Shown here piece by piece: positions 34,229-46,720 of a DNA stretch of 64,000 nucleotides. This DNA comes from Terfezia claveryi (Eukaryota > Ascomycota > Pezizomycetes > Pezizales > Pezizaceae), in NCBI GenBank assembly GCA_015179025.1, contig WHUX01000035.1, forward strand, positions 348,396 through 412,395. The letters run 5' to 3'. The notes below the pieces were generated by a model. That model did not search any database and was not told the origin of the DNA. It saw only the letters and a list, made by a program, of their open reading frames with translations. Position 1 is the stretch's first letter. Each line of letters opens with the position of its first letter. Made by a program: the position numbers and the translations under genes.

Positions 34229-35535
34229 TCAATCCCTACCTAACCTCTCCTCCGAATCCTCCGTCAGCTCATATGCAGGCCGAAACGTCACTTCCTGTCC
34301 CCCAATGCCATCCTCGTCCATCAACAGCTTCGGGTTCGGCTGCGTATCTGTCGTTCCGCCGAGGGACGTATAACCTAAATCATACAAGCTGCAATACGGG
34401 ACCTCCAACTCCCTCAAGAACTTATCTCATGCATCAGCATTATCAAACCCAGCTCAACAGTCTTTGTTAGGGGAGGAGGGGTGAGGGTCTCTGTTCTAAC
34501 ATACCCCCCAAATTTCCCTATAATGCCAATCAATCACGGGCTGACACCTCACAAACGGCGGCCACCCCCTATCCGTCGGATTAAAATGTCCCAAAAACTC
34601 ACCATGGGGATCCGTCCTCCTCGTCCCTACAAATATCGCCTGCACCTTTGGATGGGCGCTCAAATAAGTGGCAAAAGCGGTTTTCATCGGTATTGGATAC
34701 CTGTGGACAGTGAGGTGGTATGTGTGGACGCAGTTGCTGACAAAGTTGTCGACTTCGGGGAAGGGGTTGGTGGACATGACGTACACGCAGGGGATTGCAG
34801 CGGGGGATTTTTTCGCATCGCTGGAGTAAGGTTTTGTGGAAAAAAGGAGGAGGAGGTCGAGGAGGAAGATGAGGGAGGGGGGGTGGAGGGTCGGTGGGTA
34901 GTGCGGTAGTGTTTGGAGATGGCGGCGAGGAAGATGATTAACATGACGAGGCAGTCTTTGCCGCCGTTGAAGGACATTGCGAGTTCTTCGAATCTAAAAG
35001 CCTCCCCAGAACGCAGTAAATTAGCTTTGGTCATCCACCCTCCCCAACTCGAGTGGATCCGAATATACGTTAAAGCTCACCTCCACCTCCGCAACGCCTC
35101 CTCCACAACCCCCAAACTGACCCTCGTCTGCCTCTGCACATCCCTCATAATCTCGCTCTCCGGCTGCCTCTCCAAAAACCTCTTAATCCTCTCCTCCCAC
35201 ACCCTCGCTACATCAAACAGACTCCTTAGCTCACCAGCATCCCCCTCCCCCTCCGGATACGTTGTATCAATCCCATTCTGCGCAGGGATCGGCGGTTCTG
35301 CGCATTCATCGGATAAAACTTCGCCGTGGTCGTACGTCTCGACCATTCCTCCTGGGGGGACTCGCACGGGGATTCCACCGTTGAGGTAGTGGATTGACGG
35401 GGGGTTGTCGCGGGCGGCAGAGGCTTTGTGGAGATGGGATGGTGGTGATGGGGAGGAAGAGGAGGAGATGGAGACGGATTGGGGAGGCTCGGTCGATGGA
35501 CCAGCGGAGACCGGTGGTGGGAGGATGTCGACCAT
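34229..35535 (-). CDS. FAD1: FAD synthase (FMN adenylyltransferase)
   Basis: Three exons, 35081-35535, 34505-34993 and 34229-34420, all GT-AG, about 378 residues. The first in-frame ATG is at 35535. It converts FMN and ATP to FAD; the fold is that of PAPS reductases. Visible family blocks: RFEELAMSFNGGKDCLVMLI (PP-loop region), PFPEVDNFV, FVGTRRTDPHGE, WP.F.R..PVIDWHY.EIW, FLRELEVPYCSLYDLGYTSLGGTTDT and PNPKL. Between AAISKHYR and AAIPCVYVMS the frame shifts by one; no GT occurs in the interval, so an intron is excluded. The likely site is a C7 run (plus strand G7 at 34877-34883) one base short. The N-terminal exon is Ser/Pro-rich and variable. Otherwise intact. Confidence 0.92.
34877..34883 (-). 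other. Apparent frameshift in FAD synthase at a G/C7 run
   Basis: The frame of the PP-loop half and the frame of the TRRTDPHG half differ by one base, and exon lengths sum to 1136 nt, one short of a multiple of three. The homopolymer here is the best candidate; T6 and A6 runs nearby are alternatives. Confidence 0.7.
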
Positions 35536-37769
35536 GGTTGCGTCCGAGACTGGTTTCAAACTTCCAAGTTCCTTATAGAACCGACCGATCGCAGCGAGGC
35601 AGCCAATTTATCAACTGTTATCGCGAAAGCGAGAATATTTGGTTTGGGGGGGGGCTTCTGCCGGATTCCGTTGTTATTATTGGATTGTTTATTTTAGCAA
35701 TGGAGTTACAGGTATGTCTTGCAGGTACTATATCTACCCATGTTTTAGGTTCTATGGGCAGGTACAGTCGGATGAATTAGTCGGATGAAGTAATTACTTC
35801 TACCAAAAGTTCTTCCGGTTTTGGAATACTGCATATGCAATGTATATGCATCTCATGCAGCTTGGCATTATTCAGGTATTATCTCGAGAAATTCGCTAGG
35901 TGTCAGATTAACCGAAGGACGTCTGCTTCTACATTATGCAGCGAACCTAGTTCTATACTGCAGTATAGTATCAAAACGATCTAAGACCTTGTATCTAGGG
36001 AGGGGCTGTGGAGGAGGTACTGTAATAGTATGTACATAATCTTCAATGACCCAGGTGTATTCAAATGCATCAGAATCATCCCCGCTGGCTGGAATGGAGC
36101 GGTAGAATGTTTCCAGCTTCAATATCCAATGCTGGATCAGTAGGCGCAGGACTAGGTAGGGAATTCTCCTTCACCAATAACAAAATCCGAAGCTGGAATG
36201 CCCTTGATCTGAAGCTGGCGATCTTGGCTTCCATTGATCGGGCAGAGTGATTCCGACATCCTGGAATGCATTGCAAATAATATCCTTCTTGTCCTTGCAA
36301 CATACTACTGGTCGGCACGCAAATATTCCTTCTTAGACGTGCTGGAATTACCAGCTCTTTCTCAATGAGTTGTAGGAGGTGCTTTTCCGTTATTATTATA
36401 GGCTGCTTGATCCATGAAAATTGAGCTTAACTAGGTTTAGTTTGATGCGAGATACTCCATCAGCAAATAGATATAACTTATGGAAAAGTGTTGCTTTGTT
36501 CGTTTTATCCCAAACACTTTGCTGAATCTTAATAGAAATAGATTTACTGTATTTCCAATAACATCGAAGATTCATCCATCTAAATATTCAAGCATCAAAC
36601 TAGATGGATGAACTTCATTGTGGTATTTGAGTTTGCTAATCTACAGCTCATCTTCTGCCTTCGATGAGGTTGATTATTGTTTGTTTGCTCAATATGTCCG
36701 TATGCGGTCCTTTGCCTTCTTGAGCACTCTGTACCGTATGCTTTAGTGAAGTTAAGCAGTAGCGGATTGTCAACTATGTGCTGCATAACCAAAAGAAGTG
36801 AAAAGCATATCGAACGAAGCGATACATATTTATATGATCAGGACAACAAATGAATTTCCTGTACAGATATAAAAGCTGCACATCACACATCACTACCACA
36901 ATGCCCTCGTCAGAAAAAAAAAAAAGAAAAAAAAAAAAGAAAGAAAAAGCTCAAAATTTGATATTGAGCTTGAGAGGTGTATTGCTTATGCCTATTGCAT
37001 TGGGGAAACTTTTGCTTGTTTATGCAAGAAGGTTTTTTTTTTTATCTCCGACTGATAACTACTGTTATACCTGCTCTCTCTCGAGGGCATAATGTCAATA
37101 TTCCTTGGGAACTTTGTATTCAAGTCTAGATACACCCTACCCTGATGCTGCTTTATTCTTAACCTTTTTCCGTATGCATCGAGTATCATTCTGGCAAATT
37201 TGTTGGGATATTTAATGTGTACTGTAATTTCTTTTGACCGTGATAAGCTCATTATTTTGAGAATACCTAGGTACCTGCTGTTTAAACAAGCTTATGCCAT
37301 GTTATTTGCTTCCCTCATAGCTCTTCCGGATTCTCTTCCATCCATGCTACCAAGCGCTCCGACTCAGATTTCGACCAGAGCCGCTGTGTTGAGAAGGCCA
37401 ACGTGTTATGAGGGGTATTGCGCGCTGAAAATGGAATTCTGTAGGTGTTATAGGCTCGTACTCTGAAGGCACCCTACCTTTCCAAAAAAATATAACAAAA
37501 GTTATCCTTCGTGCTCTACCAAGTACTCAGTTTACCGTCATGCAAAATATGATTCATAGCTAATAGTACATTTTTTTGCTGATGCCCATTCATCCCTTTA
37601 CAGACTCACCCGCAATCTACCCGTATTATCCCATACAAACCAACAAATACAGGAAAAAAGTAAAATCATTACACTGTACACCAATATGGATTATAGCATG
37701 AATAGGAAAAAGTGATATATGAAAAAAGAAAATCATCCACCGCTAAAAAAAACGCGTCACGTCAATCAT
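35536..37769. other. Intergenic between FAD synthase and PRP8
   Basis: About 2.2 kb with FAD synthase reading away to the left and the PRP8 3' end at its right edge. Some minus-strand frames around 35940-36320 are moderately open but have no recognisable content. An A-rich tract lies at 36916-36950. Confidence 0.4.
36700..36765 (+). other. 5S rRNA-like fragment
   Basis: GTATGCGGTCC at 36700 and, 51 bases on, GTTAAGC preceded by ACCGTATGCTTTAGTGAA match the order and spacing of the 5' half of fungal 5S rRNA (CATACGACC ... CCGTCCGCTC...TTAAGC). The 3' half is not recognisable, so at best this is a truncated 5S pseudogene or 5S-derived repeat. Dispersed 5S copies and pseudogenes are common in filamentous ascomycetes. 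Confidence 0.25.
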
Positions 37770-40700
37770 CTATGCAAAATTGTCCGCCCTCTCCACAAAG
37801 AGGGAGGTGTCTTCCAATTCCTCGAAGTTGATGAAATGAATTGGGCGATGTAGCTCATGATAATACCCCTGCACGCCCAAGAGGTTAGCCTTGAGATTCA
37901 TAGAAAGACAAATTCGGAATGGTATTAACTTACTAATGGTGTGTCAATCTTCACCCTATACGGTTTCTTCTCAACATTGCTACTGAAATTGCTTCCCAAG
38001 AAACTATAATTCCAGATGCCATTCTCCGTCGTCATAAAGAAACCCGCGATTCTATCCGATAGCAACAGCTGACACTTCTCCGCCATATTTGTCTGGAACC
38101 CTGGCGGCATGTCATTTCCCAAATCCTTATTTTGCGCACCCCATTCATAACCTTGTGGAGTAAGAGCCCATGCGGCCAGCGATACTGCACCCGCTTTAAA
38201 CGCACAAGTCATTGTAATAGTCTTCTTGTCCCACTCTTTGTGCGCTACCATCAGCCTGGCGTGTGTGGTAGTGTCCACAGAGGTGAGATAAGGCCGCTCT
38301 TGGTTACCCTCAAAGGTATGAATCCACCCGAGGGGTTCCATGCCAGCCTCCTTCGTCAGATATTCATGCTGGGGCAGGTGCTGAGGCAGCTGGATACTCG
38401 ACGTGCTTCCAAGCTGTGGGACCATCACAATACACCTGATTTCCTTGACCATGTCATTGTCCTTTGGAGATGATCCATAGAGATAGCCAGCAACCTGCAT
38501 CCGCAAATCCGAGATCATGATGAATCGCTTGAGAATGTTCTTTGGCATGACGTACGTGTACCCATCTTCCCGGATGTCGTCCGATGAGATATATATATTA
38601 CTTGAACGAGTGCGGAGGTTGTTTGACGCAATAGCCCTGGTCCGCCATTCGGTCTTTGACGCAAACGCTTGCTGCTCGTAGTTGGAGGTAGTCGTAACAA
38701 TCATCTCATCCCCATGAACGTTTTGAGTTTTGGTAGTAACGGCTGTGAGCTGTTGCTGCTCTTGTTGCTGTTTCTCAATCTCCGCCGCCTGTTGACGCTG
38801 CATTGACGGTGCACTTATCTCCATACCAAGAATGATATCTCGAACCTCACTGCTAGTCAAACTGGAAGTATTGACGTTGTTTTTCTTACCGTAGTCGTTC
38901 AGGATCAAATCACGGAGAGAAGTTTCAACCTTTATCCACTCATCATCAGACAAACTGGGCCAAATATGATGATCCTGTGTAATCACGGTCTTATCAGGCC
39001 TCAAAAGTATTTTTGTTTTATCCTGATTGACATGCAGTGCACGAAGAATCAATATGAGACGAGAAAATGCCGTGTATGAGGAAATTGACTTCAGCCAGTC
39101 ATCATACAGATTGTATAAGACCATTTGAGGTTCTGTAGCCTTCAAAATCATATCTCCAAGCCTTTCGATCTTCATAGCAGCCTGGAATGGCAATTGCAAT
39201 TCAGAAGCTCTGATGGAGATGTTTGGGAAGTCTAGCAAATGGACTTCAAGTGGATCAAGAAGACCCTTTCTCGTAACAATTAGTTGCTTCGGCTGTTCTT
39301 CGACTGGCAGAGAACGAATCAACGCAGCGACTTCCTCGGCGGTTTTCCATTTCGCTAATTGACCTAGACGTTTCTGACCAGCCCAGACTGACGTGTGAAT
39401 TACCTTGAGGAAGAGTTGCCCACTTCGAGCGTTGAAAATGAAGATGGCACCATTGATTGGCTTTGTGGTCAGATTCCCTTCGAAGGTCTTGTGCACAGTG
39501 ACTCTGTATGTGTTGGTATCATCGATAAACAATTGAATCTGGTTGGAGAACAGCTCAGAGTAATTCTGGGAGTTGAGGAACTCCTGGTTACTCTCAGAGG
39601 CGTAGAGTTGAAGACCCTTACGTATACGCTCACGTAAAACGTATAATGCAGGGTTGGCCTTCATTATCTTTGCCATTGCTTGCTGAATCAGCTGCTTCAA
39701 TCCAGGGAACCATTGCCCATACGCATCGTACAAATTGTATGCTAAATCAATCGCTATCATAACACCGGTGGGCGAAGGATAGATACTCATACTGTCGGTG
39801 GTGTAATCGAGGAACTTTGCACGGACATATCGACTTATATCGTGCGAGTCGTAGTCACCATACCGAAGCTGAATATCAACCCAGAATTTCTGAGTGGTAG
39901 TCGCCTCAATGACATCCTTGGTATCATGTAGTAGCGACGGCCGACTGACATTCCACTTGTAACCTGCGAACAGCAGAATATCGGCACAAGAGCTGTTCAT
40001 TTTGTAGGATTTCCTAGGATGTATACTTTCCTTCTGAACACTCTCAATACCCAATGATTCCAACTCTTGATCAAACACCTGACTGCAACACTAGTTAGCA
40101 AGAGTTGAATGAATTTGACGATGGAAGAAACTCACCAAAGATCCATAGTTACACTCTCGTGGATTTTCTGCCACAAGTGTGCTCTGAAGATCTGAATTAA
40201 GGAAATCTTGAGAGTAGGAATCTTTCCGTGCAAGAAAATACCGGTCAAATCAAGCTGAACCTGGAAACCGACGTAGACATTGGCACGATTGATAGTCGGT
40301 GACCACCAGAGGGTAAATCGACGATTTGGAATTTGATTCAAACCAGAACGCTGAGCGTTCGTCAACTTCTTATACTTCATAGATTCTTCGAAACCAGAAG
40401 CTTTCTCCCAGAAAAGACCTTCCCAAGAAGCAAATGCAGTTGCTTTGAACAGTGTGTGTTCCAAAATTGTCTCAACACCTCCGAGGGCCTGGATTACATC
40501 GGTTCTGTATGCATTCAAGTTCCATAGTTTCCCGTCATGTCTCTGACTGGTCCACTGGAACGGATTGCTCTTCATCATAGAGTAAACCTTCCATTCGTTC
40601 CTCACTCTGTGTCCCTTATCGAATGCTAGAGTAGATCTGTCTTTCTGAAACAAGGTGTTAATTCTTGGGATACCTCTGTCCCAGCTGTCCTCGAGGTCCT

Positions 40701-43700
40701 CGAGGGTCAGTCTCCTGTTTTGCTGCGCGGCTTCTTGACGCTTTTGGGCATATTCAAACCAGACTCTGGCTGAATCGATAAACTCCGACTCCCAAGGCTG
40801 AATGTAACGATAGATGGCAGGAATAAGTGTATCGGCGTCACTGCTCATACCAGCCCTAAAGTGCGTTATACCAGTATCTGTTTGCTTCGACCACCTCCTG
40901 TCGGAGGTGGGAATGAGAATATGGGACCCAGAAATCATACCCAGACCACCAAGTTCCTTAGGTGTATAGAAGACGGCAGGCGGGAAACGAGAAGGCATCT
41001 TTGAGTTGAGGCCGATCTTCACACGGGTTTGGATTTTAGTTTCGCATTTGACGATAGTATCAAGAAGCGGTTCAGTCTGGATGACCGCTTCCCTGTAGTA
41101 AGTGAAAAGTGCAATCAATGCAGAGTTCCACTTGTTGGCAATTTTGGTGAACGTAGTACTACCAGATGACATCAGAATCTGCCTGATCCTATTATTAAAC
41201 TTCGCGATATCCTCTTCGGTAACTCTCAAGAAAGCATGGGCGGTGCGTTCTTTCGTGCTGTTATCTACCAACGACCAAACGGAATCTTTCACTGGGAACT
41301 CATCGTTCTGGTTTCGAATCTTTGGAAGAATCCTGACCTCAAAACCGCACATTGAGAAGAGCAAATTCGGATTATCCCTGCTATAGACACTCGAAAACGT
41401 TTCGTCCCATTCGATAGTCGTGATTGAGCGAGGCAGTCGCTGCTTCAGCTCCCAGAACACCGCGCGGCCCAGATTCACATCGTGTCTCATCAACCTCATT
41501 CGCGAGTCCCTTGGCCAGCACTTTTTGTTTCGGTAACCAATAACGTTCTCAAAATTAGGGTCCGGATGCTCCGTCAAAAAACGTTGAATGAGGTCTCTGG
41601 CCTCGTCTGCACTAAAGCGGAAGAATACCCAGATGCGGTCGACATACCGGGTATAAAGACGAATAGGATGACGGGTTTCAGTTGCTAGATCCCTGAACTG
41701 TAAGAACTCATTTGGTGTTTGTGGTGGTCCAGCGATTTCACTGGCTCGCTGCAGGCCAAGTAGCAGCAAGTCAATTACAAGTCCATAGTATTGGAACACG
41801 AAGGCCGAAAATTGCAATCCTCTGATCAAGCCGTAGCTATTTGTGTGATTCATGTCCTTGTAATTCAGCTGCACATTATTCTTAGAGGTGATATAATCAG
41901 CTAGATTGTGATCCATGATCAACCTCAAGAGACGATTGAGAAGTGTAAGATCGATCTTCTCATAGACCTTCGACAGCTGTGTTTCGATGAGGACATTGCA
42001 TTCGCCGTCGCCTGTCTCCCAAACTTTGTTGAGGTTATTGATTCCTTGAGCCCATTTATACACGAGTAGAGGTGCGACTTCCGTATCTGAAGGTTTAATC
42101 CATGCTGGAAAGAGATGGCGCTGATCGGCTTGATACCAGAGATAACTATCCAAATAAGCATCGGTGATCTTTTCTATGGGCTCAATGTCATAAACGGGAT
42201 TAATGGTGTTGTAATTGTCATTCATGTCAATTCCCACTTCCTTGAACGCTCTTTGGGTGAGCAAAAACCTCTTGATCCTTGCAAGTGTAGTCCCAGGTGA
42301 GTCATATGCTTGCTCTATCAGAGCCAATTCCTCCCTCTGGCTTTGGTTGAGCCTTCCTTTAACTGAATATGCCTCCCTCAGCCTCTCAAGTGCAAGGATG
42401 AGAATCTTAGTGTCGTGTTTATATGAAACACTAGGAAAAGGAATTGGCGAGAACTTTCTTGACTCGAGCCAATGAACTGTTGTGGTATAAATTGCCACCG
42501 CCTCCTCGGATGAGACGTATGGGCCATCCTTCATGTAATTATGCTGACGCTCCTGTTCAGCTTTAAGCCACAATCTAGTCAACCTCCCCAAATTCTTCTT
42601 CGCAACGGTCTTGTCTACTGTTGCACCTCTCCTGATCCTCTCTCGGTTGTAGTGTGCCACTGACACCCACCAATCTGCCTTGCTCTTGACGTAACGCAAA
42701 ATGACGTTCTCTATCGGGGCTGGCAGGCCAGGTACTTTCCATGGGATGTTACTCTTCCAACACCTCCAAGCCTCGGATAGATGTTGAAGCACAGTGTTGA
42801 CCTTATTTGATTTCATCCCAGCAGGCATCATGTCAGTGATATCGTGAATCACGGCCGCTCTGAGCTCGAGATCGAAGTGAGACTCCACACGTTGCTTGGT
42901 AACGGTTTTAGCAACACCCTTCGAGTGCCTTCCTTCAAACTGCCTGGCGAGTAAATTACCAAGCCACCTTTCGAGAAGTGGGATAATGCCCCTCAAAAAA
43001 AACAACCACACCCTCCAAGCTGGTGCCCAGAACCCACAACCAGGGCCCTTACCAACGGGACCAGAGTTAAACCTATAATAGATAAGATGTTTTAAATCCT
43101 TACATGCACGGATTTGATGCATCAGTTTGTACTTGTACCTGTACATTCCAGTGAGCTGACCCACGTGATTGAAGGCGTATAGTATACCGTCAGCAAGCTG
43201 GAAGGCATCAATGTTTCCGATACGATATTGGACTTGGGCATCGACGATAAGCTTGGTGAGGCGGAGAATTTCTCGCATCAAATGAAATGCATTCCCAAAA
43301 CGAGACTTTTTTCGTTCCTTGGTCGTCAGCGTCTTAACGGGCTTCAAGTTAAAGTTATCTGTAATGATGTTAGAACGCAGAGTGAATTGTGAAGGGATAT
43401 TGGAAATACATACAATCCAAGTGCAGGTAGGTCAGGTTCTTCCGGTGTATCAGCAGGTTCAACATGTTGAAGCCTTGTCTACACACCTGGAGACCCGCCT
43501 CCACCCAATCAATTGTCGTAGTCTGGAAAAACTTGGTACCCTTCAAACTTTTGAACAAACTCTGTTTATTTTGAGCTTTTGGTGGCTTTGTATGAAGTTC
43601 GTTCAGGACATAAGTCTTTAGTAGCTTCTGATAGGAAACTCGGACTTTGACCGGTTGTCCGGATGGACAGTGCTCAAGATACCATTGTTTTACCAAAGGA

Positions 43701-45139
43701 ACGTCTTCCGCACGAACTGTCCTCCCACTTCGACGATCGAAAGGATACGGCGCCCACCACAAAGCAATTGCACTAGCTGTATTCTCGGTGTAGAGTTCTT
43801 CGCCGGCAAGGAAGGGTTCGACCTGGGGTAGGAGTTCGAATTCAAGATCTTCATCATTTCCATAGCCAAATATGTCATCTTCATGTGATACAACAATATT
43901 CTTAGGAGCAACTGAACGAGACGAAATAGGATTAATGACTGGGTCGAAATAAAATGCAGGAAGGTCGGGATCCTCTGCTCGGACATAAACAACCTGAGGG
44001 TAGTGATACCAGGATATTTCAACTGATCTAGGGAGAGAGTTGTATAGGAATGGAAAGGCAACTCGGTACTCAGTCCGAATTGGATGTCGGAAAATGATTC
44101 GATCGATAGCATTGAATTCACCAAAATCTTCATCATTAGGATCCACATCTTTGTATAAGGGCTCGAAGCGTGGGCCCCCAGGAATGGCAACATTTAGGGC
44201 TTTCGCTGTGAAGAATGATTTTGTATCGAACATGTAGAAGTAATTCTTGTCCACAAGATCGCTCAGCACTACAAACATTAGATGTGTTAGTCTCATGTTG
44301 GTCTTGATCCTTGGGGGGGCAGAACTACTTACATTGGTGCGAGAGGCGATAAAGAGTAGCCATCTGCGGTAAATCCAAATTCCACGTCTTGTAGCTGGGA
44401 CCATTGACATGGGAAGTATCTATCAGAGGTCGGTGTTCATAAAACCATTCATAAACGGCCGCGTCTTCAGTCTCATCAAGCTCCATCTGAATCGGTTCTT
44501 GCGGTTCCACATCTTCTATGTTTTCACTCCAAGCCATAGGTGGCTCTTCGTCGTCAAATGGAGGAAATCTCATTCTCTTGAAATGCCTCCTGTCACTCTT
44601 CTCTCTTCGCATACACACCCACATAGTCGCCCATTGTGCATGGAACACGGGTTCAATGACACGGGGTATCTCGTTCACTAAAGTCAGGCAACCATTGACG
44701 TGATATAGGACCTTAACCTCCCTCGAACTCTCCCAGGGCATTGGCATGTTTTCCAGAAGTTTCAATACCGCGTGTGGCTATAGCTTCGTCAGTAACTCTG
44801 CGACCTACAAAATCTTACACAGTTACATACCATGTACTTCAAAGCACCCAGATATGCTCTCTTGTCCGCCGAAAACTTCTTCTGTGACACATCTCCAATA
44901 TCCCTAACTATCTTACGTAGATGCTCCGGCGGCATGTCCGCCTTATGGGTATCAACGAACCCTCCTTTTCTTTTCTCGCCGAATCTATTCTTCTGTGTCC
45001 TTAGCCATTCTTTCTTCTTCAGCTCAAATTTCGCCTGATTGGGATCTGCTGGAGGTCTATAACCTGGTGGCGGAGGTTGTAATGGAACACCTGGAGCTGC
45101 AGACCAACCTGGCGGCGGTGGAGGTGGCAGAGATGCCAT
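37770..45139 (-). CDS. PRP8: PRP8, U5 snRNP core splicing factor
   Basis: Six exons: 44831-45139, 44333-44777, 43414-44268, 40136-43358, 37934-40082, 37770-37868, all GT-AG, total about 2359 residues, the usual size. The start gives a Pro-rich N-terminus ([12 protein letters not shown]). PRP8 holds the spliceosome active site. Recognisable parts: the N-terminal PRO8NT region ([22 protein letters not shown]), the central block [20 protein letters not shown], the RT-like region, the Switch/linker part, the RNase H-like domain ([16 protein letters not shown]) and the C-terminal MPN/Jab1 domain ([18 protein letters not shown]). No intein interrupts it, although fungal PRP8 often carries one. The reading frame is perfect over 7 kb, useful as a quality contrast to the frameshifted genes; its neighbours to the right are all repeats. 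Confidence 0.98.
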
Positions 45140-45843
45140 AGTGACGCGATGAAGGTACAATGCTGCTCCTCTAACTTGTTTTTGGGTCGCTGCGACAGTT
45201 GGGATAGCTTGGTACTGATGGAGTCGTGAATTGGTAGTCTGGCTTGGTGAATTGGGAGGTGGCGTCAGGCGTGAATTCTCTTAACGTGAACCTGACTAAT
45301 TCATTGCTACCTAGAGAGCTTGGCGCTGCCCGATTACGAGTATGTGACCCTAAATCCTAGTCTGGCTTGCACTAGCCCCTCCTTAAGAGTACTAAATCCT
45401 CGTTACCCTCATATTAACAACTCAACGACCTCGGTTTCTATTTATTTTGTACAGTACCGTTTGTAATCACAAATAATTAAGGCTACCGTAGCACCCTAGG
45501 AGCGGTCGGGTTCGAGACTACCGTAGCACCTGCACCCCAATTTAAACATAATCAAATTTAGGGAAAAAGCCCGATAATGTTATTATTCCTCCGTATCCGT
45601 ACCTAAAGTACCCGTTATTGATCCTGGAGAGCAAGCGACCCAACCATCACTGAACATAAATAATTAATCTTCCTTTTCATCCCATACCTAAGTTTAGCAG
45701 CAAACCAGCCCTTAGCTTGCTTTCTACCACAACAAAATAGATTCTCAAATAATACCCAACTGACCACAAAATCCAATGCAGAGACACTCCTAACACTCTA
45801 CCAATTAATAAACTCAATAACAACCAGAGTCTCAAACGAACCT
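45140..45843. other. Intergenic, PRP8 promoter side
   Basis: The PRP8 promoter must lie just right of 45139. A direct repeat CTACCGTAGCACC occurs at 45482 and 45520. No gene is supported. Confidence 0.4.
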
Positions 45844-46384
45844 TTACAGCTGACTGCACTTCATCTTGATATTCCCCACTACTTCCGAAAGCCTCTCTTT
45901 TCCTTCAGCCGTCATAACATCCAATTCCCAACGGACCGCTGGAACTGTGTCTTTTACTCGGATTATATCATCTACCATGGTTTCCGGCTCAATATAGCCC
46001 TCTCCATATCGACCCGGTATACACAAAATTTCGTCCCAATAGCGCCAACCCCGTATAAAATATCAATTTCAACATCATCAAACACGTTTTCGATTGTCTC
46101 GCGCATTTTTTTATGGGCTTCTTTCTGGGTAGATAAACGATGGATGTGATCCGAAGTCTTGACTTCGAGAAAAAAGATTGGATGTTCGTTGTGAAAATGG
46201 TTGTGAAGTCAACGTATTTGGACTGTTTCGGTCGCTTGTAGTGCGGGACTACCATAAAACCTTCGCTAACTGGGAACAAATAGCTCAGGAGCGCATTGTA
46301 TGGACCGTAAAATTGGGACTCGTCTTTCTCGCCCCCAGACGCATTAAGCTCGAATAGCCTCATATACTCAGGAGGCCACAGCAT
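45844..46384 (-). pseudogene. Broken gene with a D...ExK nuclease-like pattern
   Basis: From ATG 46384 the frame reads LFELNASGGEKDESQFYGPYNALLSYLFPVSEGF, VVPHYKRP and YVDFTTIF. After a frame change near 46190 it continues FFLEVKTSDHIHRLS, MRETIENVFDDVEIDILYGVGAIGTKFCVY. After a second change near 45998 it reads GYIEPETMVDDI, AVRWELDVMTAEGKERL and the stop at 45844. The order 'YGPYN.LL..LFP...F.V.P.YK.P....VDFTTIF....HPIFFLEVK......Q MR......D......LYGV.A.GT..C.Y' is one I associate with a large uncharacterised fungal family. The spaced Asp and Glu-x-Lys resemble PD-(D/E)XK nucleases. The first break lacks several bases and the second one base, so it is either a pseudogene or affected by read errors. 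Confidence 0.5.
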
Positions 46385-46399
46385 ACTGATTCGAGTTCA

Positions 46400-46706
46400 A
46401 ACGACTTTCTGCCGAAATATAAATGTTGAAATACCAAGGGTTACTGGCTAGAGCGATGCGTATCCGAACAGAACAGAGTGAAGCGTACTGGAGTGACTGA
46501 AGAGTAGTGAAAAGGAATGAAGTGAAGTTAGAGCGATGCAATAGTGAGAGGCCCGCATATACGTTACCAGTAGGTTCGTCACGCGGCGACATAGGGAACT
46601 CGTGAGAATTAGGTGAGCTCGTGGTAAATTAGCTTGAAAAAGGCCCCCGTCGCCTCAAAAGCATCCTCTCCCTCCTTTCTCCACTCTGCCTTATCTAGCT
46701 CTTTCC
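46400..46706 (-). mobile_element. 3' part of a minus-strand LINE (Tad1-like), split
   Basis: The minus strand from 46706 reads WKELDKAEWRKEGEDAFEATGAFF and the terminal HELT then stop (46609), followed by a 3' untranslated stretch. The same end (SWEELNKAEW...FHELT) terminates the plus-strand LINE at about 49600. The upstream part of this copy lies at 49951-50340; the two halves join in frame when the inserted LINE and one TSD copy are removed. The 3' limit near 46400 is approximate. Confidence 0.7.
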
Positions 46707-46720
46707 AACTCCGTCTTTCC
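46707..46720. repeat. 14-bp target-site duplication, left copy
   Basis: AACTCCGTCTTTCC here is identical to 49951-49964 on the far side of the plus-strand LINE, immediately after its A-tail. Confidence 0.9.

Noticed and set aside
38132..43078. Many plus-strand open frames of 60-113 codons across PRP8
   Set aside because: They are shadows of the minus-strand PRP8 exons and have no protein-like character of their own.
37770..45139. An intein in PRP8
   Set aside because: The frame reads continuously through conserved PRP8 sequence with normal total length; no Hint-domain sequence is present.
45482..45535. GGTTCGAGACT resembling a Pol III B box
   Set aside because: No A box at tRNA spacing, no paired arms and no poly(A); only a short direct repeat.
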